Assembly: GCA_002307725.1 (NCBI GenBank)
Contig: DBUB01000010.1
Coordinates: 558,001-622,000 of the forward strand
DNA: 64,000 nt
Direction: 5' to 3'
Source of the DNA: Alphaproteobacteria bacterium UBA1301
Lineage (GTDB): Bacteria; Pseudomonadota; Alphaproteobacteria; Micropepsales; Micropepsaceae
Shown here in pieces: positions 17,499-25,863 of this stretch (its first letter is position 1; the number at the start of each line of letters is the position of its first letter). The notes under the pieces are model-generated. The model saw only the letters and a program-made list of their open reading frames with translations, was not told where the DNA came from and searched no databases. The translations under genes and the position numbers were made by a program.

Positions 17499-18467
17499 AT
17501 GACCTTTAGCCTAAACACATTGACCGGGCCGTGCCCCGTTTGTGGGACGCAATCGAACCGCTCTCCGAATGAGCAAGGAGAACTTGTAGATTGCTCGCAA
17601 TGTGGAGATTTTGAGAAGCGGTATTCTCTGCAAAACAACGGATTTGGGTCACCAATCACCGACGAAAGATTGCGGGCGTTAGCAAGCCATTTGATACGCC
17701 AACTGCAGTCGGGCCCGTTAAGGCCGGTTCTTGGTCGTGAATTCTTCGAGTCCCTGCGTTACCGCGCGTTGCCCACTCCAATCGAAGCGATTGATAATTT
17801 TATCGTGCTTGTCGCTCAGGAGACACACGGTATGCCTGGGGAAGCGATGGGGCTCAATTACGATGATGGCGCGATCATCAGTACCATCGGTGTTTGTTCT
17901 GGCAGAGATGTAAGTTGGGTAATCGATAGCTTGCGAGCTATGGGTTATCTTGATGGAGCCTTTGGCGCGGCCTCCGGAGAAGTGAACTTAACAGTGAGCG
18001 GGTGGGCTCGCTTCGAGCAGATTACGTCTGCGAAAACAGCATCAAAATTCGCGTTTTTTGCTCGGCAGTTCGACAATCTCGAACTGGACGACGTTTTTGA
18101 GAAGTGTCTTCGCGATGCTGTTAAGAGCACTGGGTACGAACTTCGGACTGCCTCACAGAAGGCTGGGCCGGTCGATGCAATAATTGAGGACGAAATTCGT
18201 CGCTGTCGCTTTCTGCTCGCAGACTTGTCAGATGACAATCGGGGCGCCTACTGGGAAGCGGGTTTTGCTGAGGGATTAGGAAAGCCCGTCATCTATATCT
18301 GCCGGGATACCGACAAAGAAACCGGCGAGCCCAAGAAGACCCACTTCGACACAGATCACCGGCACACGGTTCGGTGGAACCTTGATACACTTGATGAGAC
18401 TGCCAAACGGCTGAAAGCGGTCATCCGCAATACCCTTCTAGGGGATGCGAACCAGTCCGATGAATAG
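17499..18467 (+). CDS. Zinc-ribbon protein with C-terminal nucleoside deoxyribosyltransferase/TIR-like domain
   Basis: 322 aa, preceded by GGAGGT. Three parts are visible. A zinc ribbon occupies about 10-40 with Cys12, Cys15, Cys32 and Cys35. The middle, about 55-178, ends in a winged-helix-like stretch (about 125-175). The C-terminal domain, about 183-312, has a FFARQFD start, ADLSDDNRGAYWEAGFAEG with Glu253 at the position of the deoxyribosyltransferase catalytic Glu, a strand KPVIYICR, and HFDTDHRHTVRW. Family knowledge: such domains occur in deoxyribosyltransferases and as NAD- or nucleotide-consuming effectors in defence proteins. Composition is more AT-rich than cdd and deoA, between which it is inserted. 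Function is unproven: salvage enzyme or defence effector. Confidence 0.75.
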   Translation: MTFSLNTLTGPCPVCGTQSNRSPNEQGELVDCSQCGDFEKRYSLQNNGFGSPITDERLRALASHLIRQLQSGPLRPVLGREFFESLRYRALPTPIEAIDNFIVLVAQETHGMPGEAMGLNYDDGAIISTIGVCSGRDVSWVIDSLRAMGYLDGAFGAASGEVNLTVSGWARFEQITSAKTASKFAFFARQFDNLELDDVFEKCLRDAVKSTGYELRTASQKAGPVDAIIEDEIRRCRFLLADLSDDNRGAYWEAGFAEGLGKPVIYICRDTDKETGEPKKTHFDTDHRHTVRWNLDTLDETAKRLKAVIRNTLLGDANQSDE

Positions 18468-18516
18468 CAACTGTCCCGGCCCAGCCAGCAGGGAATGGAG
18501 ATTGGGTATCTAAGTC

Positions 18517-19824
18517 ATGCTCCCCCAAGAAATCATCCGCAAAAAGCGCGACGGCTTTGAACTGTCCGAGGCCGAGATCGCCGAATTCATCGCCGGGGTC
18601 ACCGCCGGAACCGTCTCCGAAAGCCAAGTCTCGGCTTTCACCATGGCGGTGTTTTTCCGTGGCATGACCTTCCCGGAGCGGGTGGCGCTGACCCGGGCCA
18701 TGACCCATTCAGGCACCGTGCTCGATTGGGGCGATTTCGGCCCGGTGCTCGACAAGCACTCCACCGGCGGGGTGGGCGACAAGATCAGCCTGATGCTGGC
18801 GCCGATGGTGGCGGCGTGCGGCGGCTTCGTGCCGATGATTTCCGGCCGCGGCCTTGGCCATACCGGCGGCACCCTCGACAAGATGGGCGCCATCCCCGGC
18901 TACCGCGCCCAGCCGGACCTCGCCACCTTGCGGGCGGTGGTCAAGCAAGTGGGCTGCGCCATCATCGGCCAGACCGCGGATTTGGCCCCCGCCGATCAGC
19001 GCATCTATGCGGTGCGCGATGTCACCGCGACGGTGGAATCCATTCCGCTGATTTGCGCCTCCATTCTGTCGAAGAAGATCGCCGCCGGACTGCAAGGCCT
19101 GGTGATGGACGTCAAACTCGGCAACGGTGCCTTCATGGAGAGTCTGAAGGACGCCACCGATCTGGCGGAAACTATTGTGAAAATTGCAGACGGAGCAGGG
19201 CTGTCCACCGCCGCGTTGCTGACCGATATGAACGAGGTTCTCGGCCACACTGCTGGTAATGCGGTGGAAGTCGCGGAAGCCGTCGACTACCTCACCGGCA
19301 AGCACCGTGAGCCCCGCCTACATGAGATCACCAAGGCTCTGGTCGGTCAGATGCTGGTGCTGGGCAAGCTTGCGGCAACACCTGAAGAAGGCGCGCTAAG
19401 AGCCCAGGCGGCTTTGGATTCCGGCAAGGCGGCGGAGAAATTCGCGGCTATGGTGGCGGCGCTGGACGGGCCGTATGATTTCCTCGATCGCCCGGAGCAT
19501 TATCTGGCGACAGCGCCGGTGATAGTGCCGTTCCAGGCGCCGCGCTCCGGCTTCATCGCGGCGGAGAAGACCCGCGCCATTGGCCTGATCGTGGTCGATC
19601 TCGGCGGTGGCCGCCGCAAGACGACGGATGTTGTCGATATGGGGGTCGGTCTGTCGGGCTTCCTGCCGGTCGGCACCAAAGTCGCGGCGGGCGATACCTT
19701 GGCGCTGGTCCATGCCAAAACCGACGCCGATGCCGCCAAGGCCTGCGCGGCCCTCGCCGAAGCCATCACCATCGCCGATGCCGCGCCCGTGGCTCGCCCC
19801 CTGGTTCACGCGCGGGTGATATAG
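18517..19824 (+). CDS. deoA: Thymidine phosphorylase
   Basis: 435-aa nucleoside phosphorylase of family II that cleaves thymidine (and often uridine) with phosphate to the base and (deoxy)ribose-1-phosphate. DKHSTGGVGDKISLMLAPMV carries the phosphate-binding K-x-S-x-G-G-V-G loop, and SGRGLGHTGGTLDKMGAIPG is the family signature. The N-terminal helical domain starts QEIIRKKRDGFELSEAEI as usual. It is 49 bases after the zinc-ribbon gene and 7 bases before guaD, so it is cotranscribed with the latter. Its product feeds deoB and deoC. Confidence 0.95.
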   Translation: MLPQEIIRKKRDGFELSEAEIAEFIAGVTAGTVSESQVSAFTMAVFFRGMTFPERVALTRAMTHSGTVLDWGDFGPVLDKHSTGGVGDKISLMLAPMVAACGGFVPMISGRGLGHTGGTLDKMGAIPGYRAQPDLATLRAVVKQVGCAIIGQTADLAPADQRIYAVRDVTATVESIPLICASILSKKIAAGLQGLVMDVKLGNGAFMESLKDATDLAETIVKIADGAGLSTAALLTDMNEVLGHTAGNAVEVAEAVDYLTGKHREPRLHEITKALVGQMLVLGKLAATPEEGALRAQAALDSGKAAEKFAAMVAALDGPYDFLDRPEHYLATAPVIVPFQAPRSGFIAAEKTRAIGLIVVDLGGGRRKTTDVVDMGVGLSGFLPVGTKVAAGDTLALVHAKTDADAAKACAALAEAITIADAAPVARPLVHARVI

Positions 19825-19831
19825 AAGCGCC

Positions 19832-21184
19832 ATGACCCGTCAGGTATTTCGCGGAACGGTTTTTCATCTGCTGGGCGACCCCGACCAGGGCGCCGATGCC
19901 GCCGTCATTCATGAGGACGGCGCGCTGCTGGTCGAAGACGGCCATGTGGTGGAGGCTGGCACCTGGATCGACATCCAGCCACAGGTCAAGGGCGCTCCCG
20001 TCGAGCGGTTCCCGGACGGGCTGATCGTCCCCGGCTTCATCGACTGCCACGTTCATTTCCCGCAGGTCGACATGATGGCATCGCCGGGCGACCACCTGTT
20101 GCACTGGCTGTCGGCCTATGCCTTCCCGGCCGAAAGCCGGTTCCATCACGAGGATGTCGCGGCCGAGACCGCGCGTTTCTTCCTCGATCAGCTTCTCGCC
20201 AACGGCACCACGTCGGCGCTGGTGTTTGCCACCGCCCACAAGGTCTCGGCCGAAGCGCTTTTCGCTGAAGCCTTCCGCCGCAACATGCGTCTCATCACCG
20301 GCAAGGTGCTGATGGACGTGGGCGCTCCGGCCGGCATCTCCGACACCGCCGAGACCGGCTATATGGAATCCCGCGCTCTGATCCGCGACTGGCATGGTAA
20401 GGGGCGGCTAGGATACGCGGTGACGCCGCGGTTCGCGCTGACCTCGAGCGAGCGCCAGTTGGAACTGGCCGGGCGGCTGGTCGCCGATCATCCCGGCGTC
20501 AAGTTGCACACCCATTTGTCGGAGAATGTCGAAGAGGTCGAGGCGGTGCATCGCCTTTATCCCGAATGCCCCGACTATCTCGGCGTCTATGAGAAGTTTG
20601 GGTTGGTGTCGCCGCATTCCGTCTTCGCTCACTGCCTGCACCTGACCGCGTCGGAATGGGTTCGGATGGGTAAGTCGGGTGCCAACATCGCCTTCTGCCC
20701 GACGTCGAACCTGTTCTTGGGCTCCGGGCTGTTCAACCTGAAAGCGGCGGAAACGGCCGGCGTTCGCGTCGGGCTCGGCACCGATGTCGGCGCTGGTACC
20801 AGCCTGTCGCTGCTCGCCACCATGAACGAGGCCTACAAGGTCTGCCAATTGCAGAAGCGGCATACCACGGCATTCAAGCTGTTCTATCTCGCCACACTGG
20901 GCGCGGCACGCACGCTGCGGCTCGACGACAAAATAGGAAATTTCGTTTCTGGCAAGGAAGCGGACTTTTTGGTGCTCGACGTCAAGACCCTGCCGCTCGC
21001 CAAGCGCCGCTGGGAGCATACGACCACCTTCGCCGAACGCCTCTTCGCCCTCGCCATGCTGGGCGACGACCGCGCCGTGGCGCGGACCTATGTGGCGGGA
21101 AAATGCGTGCATGAGCGCGACAAAAGCAAAAATATCAACGCTGCTGCGCGGCCAAAGCACACTGAAGAGTGGGACGATCTCTGA
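19832..21184 (+). CDS. guaD: Guanine deaminase
   Basis: 450-aa amidohydrolase that deaminates guanine to xanthine. The metal-binding motif is PGFIDCHVHFPQ, followed by NGTTSALVFAT, HTHLSEN, a late HCLHL and the GLGTDVGAG Asp; these are the expected zinc ligands and the guanine-deaminase-specific PQ and FAT features. It begins 7 bases after deoA and ends 41 bases before the adenine deaminase start, completing a purine/pyrimidine degradation run. Cytoplasmic; no signal peptide. Confidence 0.94.
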   Translation: MTRQVFRGTVFHLLGDPDQGADAAVIHEDGALLVEDGHVVEAGTWIDIQPQVKGAPVERFPDGLIVPGFIDCHVHFPQVDMMASPGDHLLHWLSAYAFPAESRFHHEDVAAETARFFLDQLLANGTTSALVFATAHKVSAEALFAEAFRRNMRLITGKVLMDVGAPAGISDTAETGYMESRALIRDWHGKGRLGYAVTPRFALTSSERQLELAGRLVADHPGVKLHTHLSENVEEVEAVHRLYPECPDYLGVYEKFGLVSPHSVFAHCLHLTASEWVRMGKSGANIAFCPTSNLFLGSGLFNLKAAETAGVRVGLGTDVGAGTSLSLLATMNEAYKVCQLQKRHTTAFKLFYLATLGAARTLRLDDKIGNFVSGKEADFLVLDVKTLPLAKRRWEHTTTFAERLFALAMLGDDRAVARTYVAGKCVHERDKSKNINAAARPKHTEEWDDL

Positions 21185-21225
21185 CGAACTGTTGCCACCT
21201 TGCGCCGACTCTGGCACCTTTTGTC

Positions 21226-22221
21226 ATGGACCACTTCATCGCCCAACTCCCGAAAGCCGAACTCCATCTCCACCTCGAAGGCAGCTTCGAGCCCGAGTTG
21301 ATGTTTGCCATCGCCCGGCGCAACAAAGTGGACATTCCGTACCAGTCCGCCGCCGAAGTCCGCGCCGCCTATCGTTTCGCGAATCTGCAGGATTTTCTCG
21401 ACATCTATTACGCCGGGGCTTCGGTGCTACTGCACGAGCAGGATTTCTACGATCTGACGCACGCCTATCTGAAGCGTGTGGCCGCCGACAACGTCCGCCA
21501 TGTGGAAGTCTTCTTCGATCCGCAGACCCACACCAGCCGCGGCGTGCCGTTCGCGACAGTGATCGATGGCATCTGGCGCGCGCTTCAGGACGGCGAAGCC
21601 GAATTCGGCATCACCTCGAAGCTGATCTTGTCGTTCCTGCGCCATCTGCCGGAAGAAGCCGCGTTCGAGACCTTCAAACAGGCCGAGCCGTATCTTGATC
21701 GCTTCGTTGCCGTGGGCTTGGATTCATCCGAAGTCGGCCATCCGCCGGCGAAATTCGCCAACGTCTTCGCCGCGGCGCGCGCCGCCGGTCTCAAAATCGT
21801 CGTGCATGCGGGCGAGGAGGGGCCACCAGATTACGTGTGGGAAGCGCTTGACGTGCTCAAGGTCGATCGCATCGATCACGGCAACCGCAGCCTCGAAGAC
21901 CCCAAACTGGTCGAGCGCATTGTTAAAGACGGCTTGACGCTGACCGTCTGTCCGTTGTCGAACCTGAAGCTCTGCGTCGTGGAGGACCTCACGCAGCACC
22001 CGATCAAGCGCATGCTGGAACTCGGCCTAAGGGCAACAGTGAATTCCGACGATCCGGCGTTTTTCGGCGGTTATGTCGGCGACAATTTCCGGGCGATTGC
22101 GGCGGCGTTGCCGCTGACGCGCGCCGATCTCGTGACGCTCGCCGCCAACAGCTTTGCCGGCTCCTTCCTCAGCGACGAAGAAAAAACCAAGCACATCGCC
22201 GCCGTGTACGCCACGTACTGA
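21226..22221 (+). CDS. Adenine deaminase of the adenosine-deaminase superfamily
   Basis: 331 aa, started at the ATG giving MDHFIAQLPKAELHLHLEG. HLHLEG supplies the first zinc histidines, HAGEEGPPDYVWEAL the catalytic His and Glu, RIDHGNR and NSDDPAFFGGYVGDNF the remaining ligands. The stretches VGLDSSEVGHPP, VCPLSNLKLCVVEDL and SDDPAFFGGY match the adenine-specific branch (the Pseudomonas and yeast Aah1 type) better than adenosine deaminases, so adenine to hypoxanthine is my preferred reaction; automatic annotation may say adenosine deaminase (add). Last gene of the cluster. It ends directly against the stop of the convergent DUF2934 gene. Confidence 0.88.
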   Translation: MDHFIAQLPKAELHLHLEGSFEPELMFAIARRNKVDIPYQSAAEVRAAYRFANLQDFLDIYYAGASVLLHEQDFYDLTHAYLKRVAADNVRHVEVFFDPQTHTSRGVPFATVIDGIWRALQDGEAEFGITSKLILSFLRHLPEEAAFETFKQAEPYLDRFVAVGLDSSEVGHPPAKFANVFAAARAAGLKIVVHAGEEGPPDYVWEALDVLKVDRIDHGNRSLEDPKLVERIVKDGLTLTVCPLSNLKLCVVEDLTQHPIKRMLELGLRATVNSDDPAFFGGYVGDNFRAIAAALPLTRADLVTLAANSFAGSFLSDEEKTKHIAAVYATY

Positions 22222-22491
22222 TTACGCCGCTTTGGATAGGGCGTGGGGATCGCAGCGATCCGCTTGCAAGTGTTGCGGCGGTTCATGCACCTGCGGGCGC
22301 GGTATCACGAACTCGGCGCGTTCGCGTTCGTCCAGTGCTGCCAGCAAATCCCGTTCCAGTTCCGCCATCAATTGGGCGATGGCCCGGCGCCAGTGCTCTT
22401 CGGCGCGGCCTTCGGGCCGTCCTTCCATTTCCCAGATTGCATGACTGCGGAGGCGGATTTTCTCTTCGCCTATGAGTTGCTCGAGTCCCAT
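22222..22491 (-). CDS. DUF2934-family small protein
   Basis: 89 aa starting at the ATG at 22491, which has GGGAG and AAGG upstream; a longer frame would need a TTG start. KIRLRSHAIWEMEGRPEGRAEEHW is interrupted here only for length: the part SHAIWEMEGRPEGR is the DUF2934 signature (x-A-x-x-I-W-E-x-E-G-R-P-x-G). The rest is charged and helical, with a His/Pro-rich tail. Such proteins are common in alphaproteobacteria, and some are encoded near glycogen genes. It ends next to the adenine deaminase gene and is followed upstream on the same strand by glgA2, 36 bases away. Role unknown. Confidence 0.75.
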   Translation of the reverse strand: MGLEQLIGEEKIRLRSHAIWEMEGRPEGRAEEHWRRAIAQLMAELERDLLAALDERERAEFVIPRPQVHEPPQHLQADRCDPHALSKAA

Positions 22492-22527
22492 CGCCTTATC
22501 TCCCAGACACAATCATCCTGCCGCGCG

Positions 22528-24012
22528 TCACGCCGCCACTTCGTCCCCCTCCAGTTTCTCATCGCGCCCGGGCGCCACACCGGTTATCTCCCGGTACAGC
22601 TCCATATAGATCCCGGCACTCCGGTCCCAGCCGAATTCGCGGGTCATGGCCTGCAATTGCACCAGCTGCCAATGTAACGGATCGCGATAAAGCGCCAGTG
22701 CACGCGACAACGCCGTAACCATACCATCAGACGTTGGATCATTAAAGACGAAACCGCTCGCCGTACGTGCACAAAGCGATAAATTGTTTGTATCAACGAC
22801 AGTATCGGCGAGTCCGCCGGTGTTGCGTACGACCGGAAGTGTGCCGTAGCGCAGCGCATAAAGTTGCGTCAGTCCGCAGGGCTCAAAGCGCGCTGGCGCT
22901 AGCAAGATATCGCTACCAGCATGCAGCTTGTGTGCGAGCGCCTCGTCATATCCAATTGTTGCGGCGAGTATTGTGGGATTTTTGTCCGACGCTGCGGCCA
23001 GCGCCGCTTCGATGACGTGATCGCCTTCGCCGATGACCGCGAGTTGCGCGCCCCTTGCCGCGATCCACGGCAGCGCTTCGATCAGCGTGTCAGCCATTTT
23101 TTGTTCGGTCAGGCGGGAAACAAAACCGATCAGCGGCACATCCGGCGCGATTGGCAGTTCCAATTCGCGCTGCAACTCGCGTTTACACACGTGTTTTCCG
23201 GTGGTATCGCGCGCGCCGTAATGGGCGGGCAGGAACCGGTCGGTGGCCGGGTTCCAGATCGTTTCGTCGATGCCGTTGAGAATTCCGGAGAAATCTGATC
23301 CTCGCGCCGCCAGCACGCCCTCCAATCCGAAGCCGCATTCGGGAGAGAGAATTTCACGCGCATAGGTCGGGCTCACCGTTGTGACACGGTCGGCATAACG
23401 AAGGCCCGCCTTGAGGTAGGATATCTTGCCGTAGAATTCAAAATCGGCGCCAGCCGCGGTGCCGAGATCGGGAACTTGCTCGCGCGCGAAGTTGCCCTGG
23501 AAGGCCATGTTATGGGTGGTGAAGACGGTCTGCGGGCGCGGGCCTTCGTGCTGGGCGATGAACAGCGGCAACAGACCGGTGTGCCAATCGTTGGCGTGCA
23601 CCACGTCGGGCTGCCAGGAAACCGGCGTTTGGCCCAGCGCGAGATCGGCGGCAACTTTCGACAGGAACGCAAAGCGCAGCGCATTGTCGGCCCAATCGTT
23701 GCCGACATTGTCCTGATAGAGCCCGCCGGCGCGTCCGAACAGCGTCGTGCTCGACACCATAAAGACCGGTAGGTCGCAGTCAGGGAACATTCCCGCGATG
23801 AGAAGGCCGTCGTCGATACCGAACGCAGGATCAAGCTGCGCCACGATTTTGGGATCGCGCAGTTGCACCATCGCGCGCGGGTAGGCCGGCATCATCACGC
23901 GCACGTCGGTACCTTGGCGCTGCAGCGCCGCGGGTAGGGCGCGTGAAACGTCAGCAAGTCCGCCGGTCTTGGCGAGGGGGTAGGCTTCGGACGTTACGAA
24001 CATGAGGCGCAT
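22528..24012 (-). CDS. glgA: Second glycogen/starch synthase (GT5)
   Basis: 494-aa paralogue of the GlgA at 9449-10930. It starts MRLMFVTSEAYPLAKTGGLADVSRAL-like (split here: MRLMFVTSEAYPLAKTGGL), carrying the K-T-G-G-L motif, and the C-terminal half has ARFEPCGLTQLYALRYG and NTGGLADTV, so both substrate-binding motifs are intact. It differs enough from the first copy to be an old duplication or separate acquisition, not a recent repeat. It is not linked to glgC; downstream on the same strand is the DUF2934 gene. The product is probably ADP-glucose-dependent alpha-glucan; whether it plays a distinct role (for example a different acceptor) cannot be told. Confidence 0.92.
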   Translation of the reverse strand: MRLMFVTSEAYPLAKTGGLADVSRALPAALQRQGTDVRVMMPAYPRAMVQLRDPKIVAQLDPAFGIDDGLLIAGMFPDCDLPVFMVSSTTLFGRAGGLYQDNVGNDWADNALRFAFLSKVAADLALGQTPVSWQPDVVHANDWHTGLLPLFIAQHEGPRPQTVFTTHNMAFQGNFAREQVPDLGTAAGADFEFYGKISYLKAGLRYADRVTTVSPTYAREILSPECGFGLEGVLAARGSDFSGILNGIDETIWNPATDRFLPAHYGARDTTGKHVCKRELQRELELPIAPDVPLIGFVSRLTEQKMADTLIEALPWIAARGAQLAVIGEGDHVIEAALAAASDKNPTILAATIGYDEALAHKLHAGSDILLAPARFEPCGLTQLYALRYGTLPVVRNTGGLADTVVDTNNLSLCARTASGFVFNDPTSDGMVTALSRALALYRDPLHWQLVQLQAMTREFGWDRSAGIYMELYREITGVAPGRDEKLEGDEVAA

Positions 24013-24248
24013 GGGCACGTCCAGTCGGTTGTGGAACCGCGAGTCGACCCTTGGCGGACATCCGGCCGCGTAAACTCCGGTGTGATGCACGTCAGAAGAA
24101 AAAAACGCTGACGGGCTGCACCACGAGCTACGTCTTCAACTTACTCTAACTGAACACTGGACTGCGACAACTTATACACGCCAGCAGAAATATACTTGTA
24201 GGACTTGCCGCAGCGTTTGCCTCAGCGGAGGGAGAGCACAGGTTTGGT

Positions 24249-24277
24249 GTGACCGATTATTCATCGCGTGATATAAT
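24249..24277 (+). promoter_or_regulatory. Sigma-70-type promoter for the small membrane protein gene
   Basis: GTGACC at 24249-24254, a 17-base spacer, then a consensus TATAAT at 24272-24277. The first ATG/GTG with a good ribosome-binding site follows 30 bases after the -10 box. Confidence 0.5.
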
Positions 24278-24306
24278 TTTGGTGAGTTGAGCGGGGAGGA
24301 TTGTAC

Positions 24307-24495
24307 GTGAAAACGTTCGTCGTGATCCTGTCGGCGCTGGTGCTTTTGGTGATGGCCGCGCTGCACCTTTACCGTATTTATGGTGGTATTCCGGTTGTGG
24401 TCGGCAGCTTCGCGGTGCCGATGGCGGCGAGCTGGTGCGCGGCTATCGCCACGGGGCTCCTCGGACTTTTGCTGCTGATTTTCGCCCGCAAGTAG
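24307..24495 (+). CDS. Small two-helix membrane protein, unknown function
   Basis: 62 aa. The GTG at 24307 is chosen because GGGGAGG lies 7 bases upstream; the TTG six bases earlier would be too close. Two hydrophobic segments (about residues 3-20 and 36-57) flank HLYRIYGGIPVVVG, giving a hairpin with a basic C-terminus FARK. It has a convincing promoter. I recognise no named family. Confidence 0.6.
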   Translation: MKTFVVILSALVLLVMAALHLYRIYGGIPVVVGSFAVPMAASWCAAIATGLLGLLLLIFARK

Positions 24496-24660
24496 AACGA
24501 CAGGCGTGCGGACGTTTCGGTTCGCTGGCGCAGCGATTTGCTCTGCGGCTACGGTGTCGCGGAAATTTCGTCCCGTTTAGGGCCAAAATTTGTTAAGAAT
24601 GCGCCGCGCAGAAACGGCGCACAGACAGAGTCTTAAGGCCGCAACTTATGGGGGATGGTG

Positions 24661-24993
24661 ATGCGATACGCTAAGTACCGCGAGCAACTGGCACGTCTCG
24701 ACAAAGAGATTGCCGAATGCGTTCGCCGTGAGGCCAAGGCCGCCAGTGGTCATCCCTGGTACTTCAAGGTGATGCCCATCCTTGCGGCCAAGGCGATCGA
24801 AGTGGCGAGCAACAAGCGCGGCGAACTCGCCCGTGCCCGCGCCCGTCTCGAACGCGAGACCTTCAGTGCCGCGTCCTTGATATGGAATGCCGAACCGACG
24901 GCTGTTTTTCGCCGCACGGTGCCGGGCTCCGAGGATGCTGTCGAGCGGCTGCGCGCCGCTGCCGACGCCGCGTTCGATCTGCAGACGAAATAG
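24661..24993 (+). CDS. Hypothetical coiled-coil-type protein
   Basis: 110 aa, mostly charged and helical (KYREQLARLDKEIAECVRRE, later ELARARARLERETF). It contains a central stretch GHPWYFKVMPILAAKAIEVA. A GGGGG run sits 6 bases before the ATG at 24661; an ATG six bases earlier is possible. No family is recognised. It precedes the YbjN-like gene by 15 bases on the same strand, so the two are probably cotranscribed. Confidence 0.55.
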   Translation: MRYAKYREQLARLDKEIAECVRREAKAASGHPWYFKVMPILAAKAIEVASNKRGELARARARLERETFSAASLIWNAEPTAVFRRTVPGSEDAVERLRAAADAAFDLQTK

Positions 24994-25008
24994 GAGCCGG
25001 GGGGCGCC

Positions 25009-25863
25009 ATGAGCAACGACCGTCAAGTCATCTCCTATCTGTCACCGGCCGATCTGGTCGGGCTGATGAAACAATCCGGCGTCATTGCCATTCATGAGAG
25101 CGGCATGAGCGACGGCAAGCCCGTCATCCACGCCTCGGTGAAGGTGGTGAACGCCCAGACCGGCGAGCAGCTGCCCGGTGGGTTGCCGTTCTCCGTGGTG
25201 ATGTTCAAAGGTCCGAACGAGCCGGGCTATTCCAACATCGCCATCGGCACGATTGTTCCGGTGTTGGAACTGAAAGTCGCGCTGCCGCGGGATTACTTCA
25301 ATTTCTGTAATCAGCGTTTCCGTTTCACCCGCACCTTCCCGGTCGATGAGCACTCTTTCGTGATCCAGATGGATCTGGTGGTGAAGAACGCGACGCGCGA
25401 ATACGTCAAGTTCAGCTTCGGCCTGTGGGGTGCGTTGTTCTCGCAGATGTTGTTCGAGCTGATGGGGCGGGGCCGCGAATCCGTCGTTGCGGTGGCTGAG
25501 GCCTATGCCGCAGTGCATACTGATTTTGCCGAACAGATCGCCACGACGCCGGCACTGTCCGAGAGCGTTGCGCCGACCGCCGAAGAGTCCGTCGAGGCGG
25601 ATGCGGTGATGCCGCTAACGGCCGAAGCGATCGTGGCCGGCACCGAAGTAGAGGCGCCGCAAGCCGAAGCCGCCGTCACAGAGGCCAAGGTCGAAGAGAT
25701 CGCCGTCCCGCCGGAGCCTGTCGAGATCGCCGCACCCGAGTTCAGCCCCGAGCTCAGCATTGTCGCCGGACCTGCCGCCGTCGAGCTTGTCGAGGTCGAG
25801 ACCGACGCTGCCGCGGACCTGGCGGTCGGCGAAGCTGAAGCCACGGATGTGAGGCCGGGTTAA
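25009..25863 (+). CDS. YbjN-domain protein with acidic low-complexity C-terminus
   Basis: 284 aa. Residues about 10-165 resemble the YbjN domain (a fold related to type III secretion chaperones): VALPRDYFNFCNQRFRFTRTF then HSFVIQMDLVV and a C-terminal helix with LWGALFSQMLFELM. Residues about 180-284 are Ala/Val/Glu/Pro-rich and acidic, probably disordered. No signal peptide. YbjN proteins are poorly characterised and have been linked to stress and motility regulation in enterobacteria. The stop overlaps the stop of the convergent metallo-hydrolase gene within a TTAA. Confidence 0.7.
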   Translation: MSNDRQVISYLSPADLVGLMKQSGVIAIHESGMSDGKPVIHASVKVVNAQTGEQLPGGLPFSVVMFKGPNEPGYSNIAIGTIVPVLELKVALPRDYFNFCNQRFRFTRTFPVDEHSFVIQMDLVVKNATREYVKFSFGLWGALFSQMLFELMGRGRESVVAVAEAYAAVHTDFAEQIATTPALSESVAPTAEESVEADAVMPLTAEAIVAGTEVEAPQAEAAVTEAKVEEIAVPPEPVEIAAPEFSPELSIVAGPAAVELVEVETDAAADLAVGEAEATDVRPG

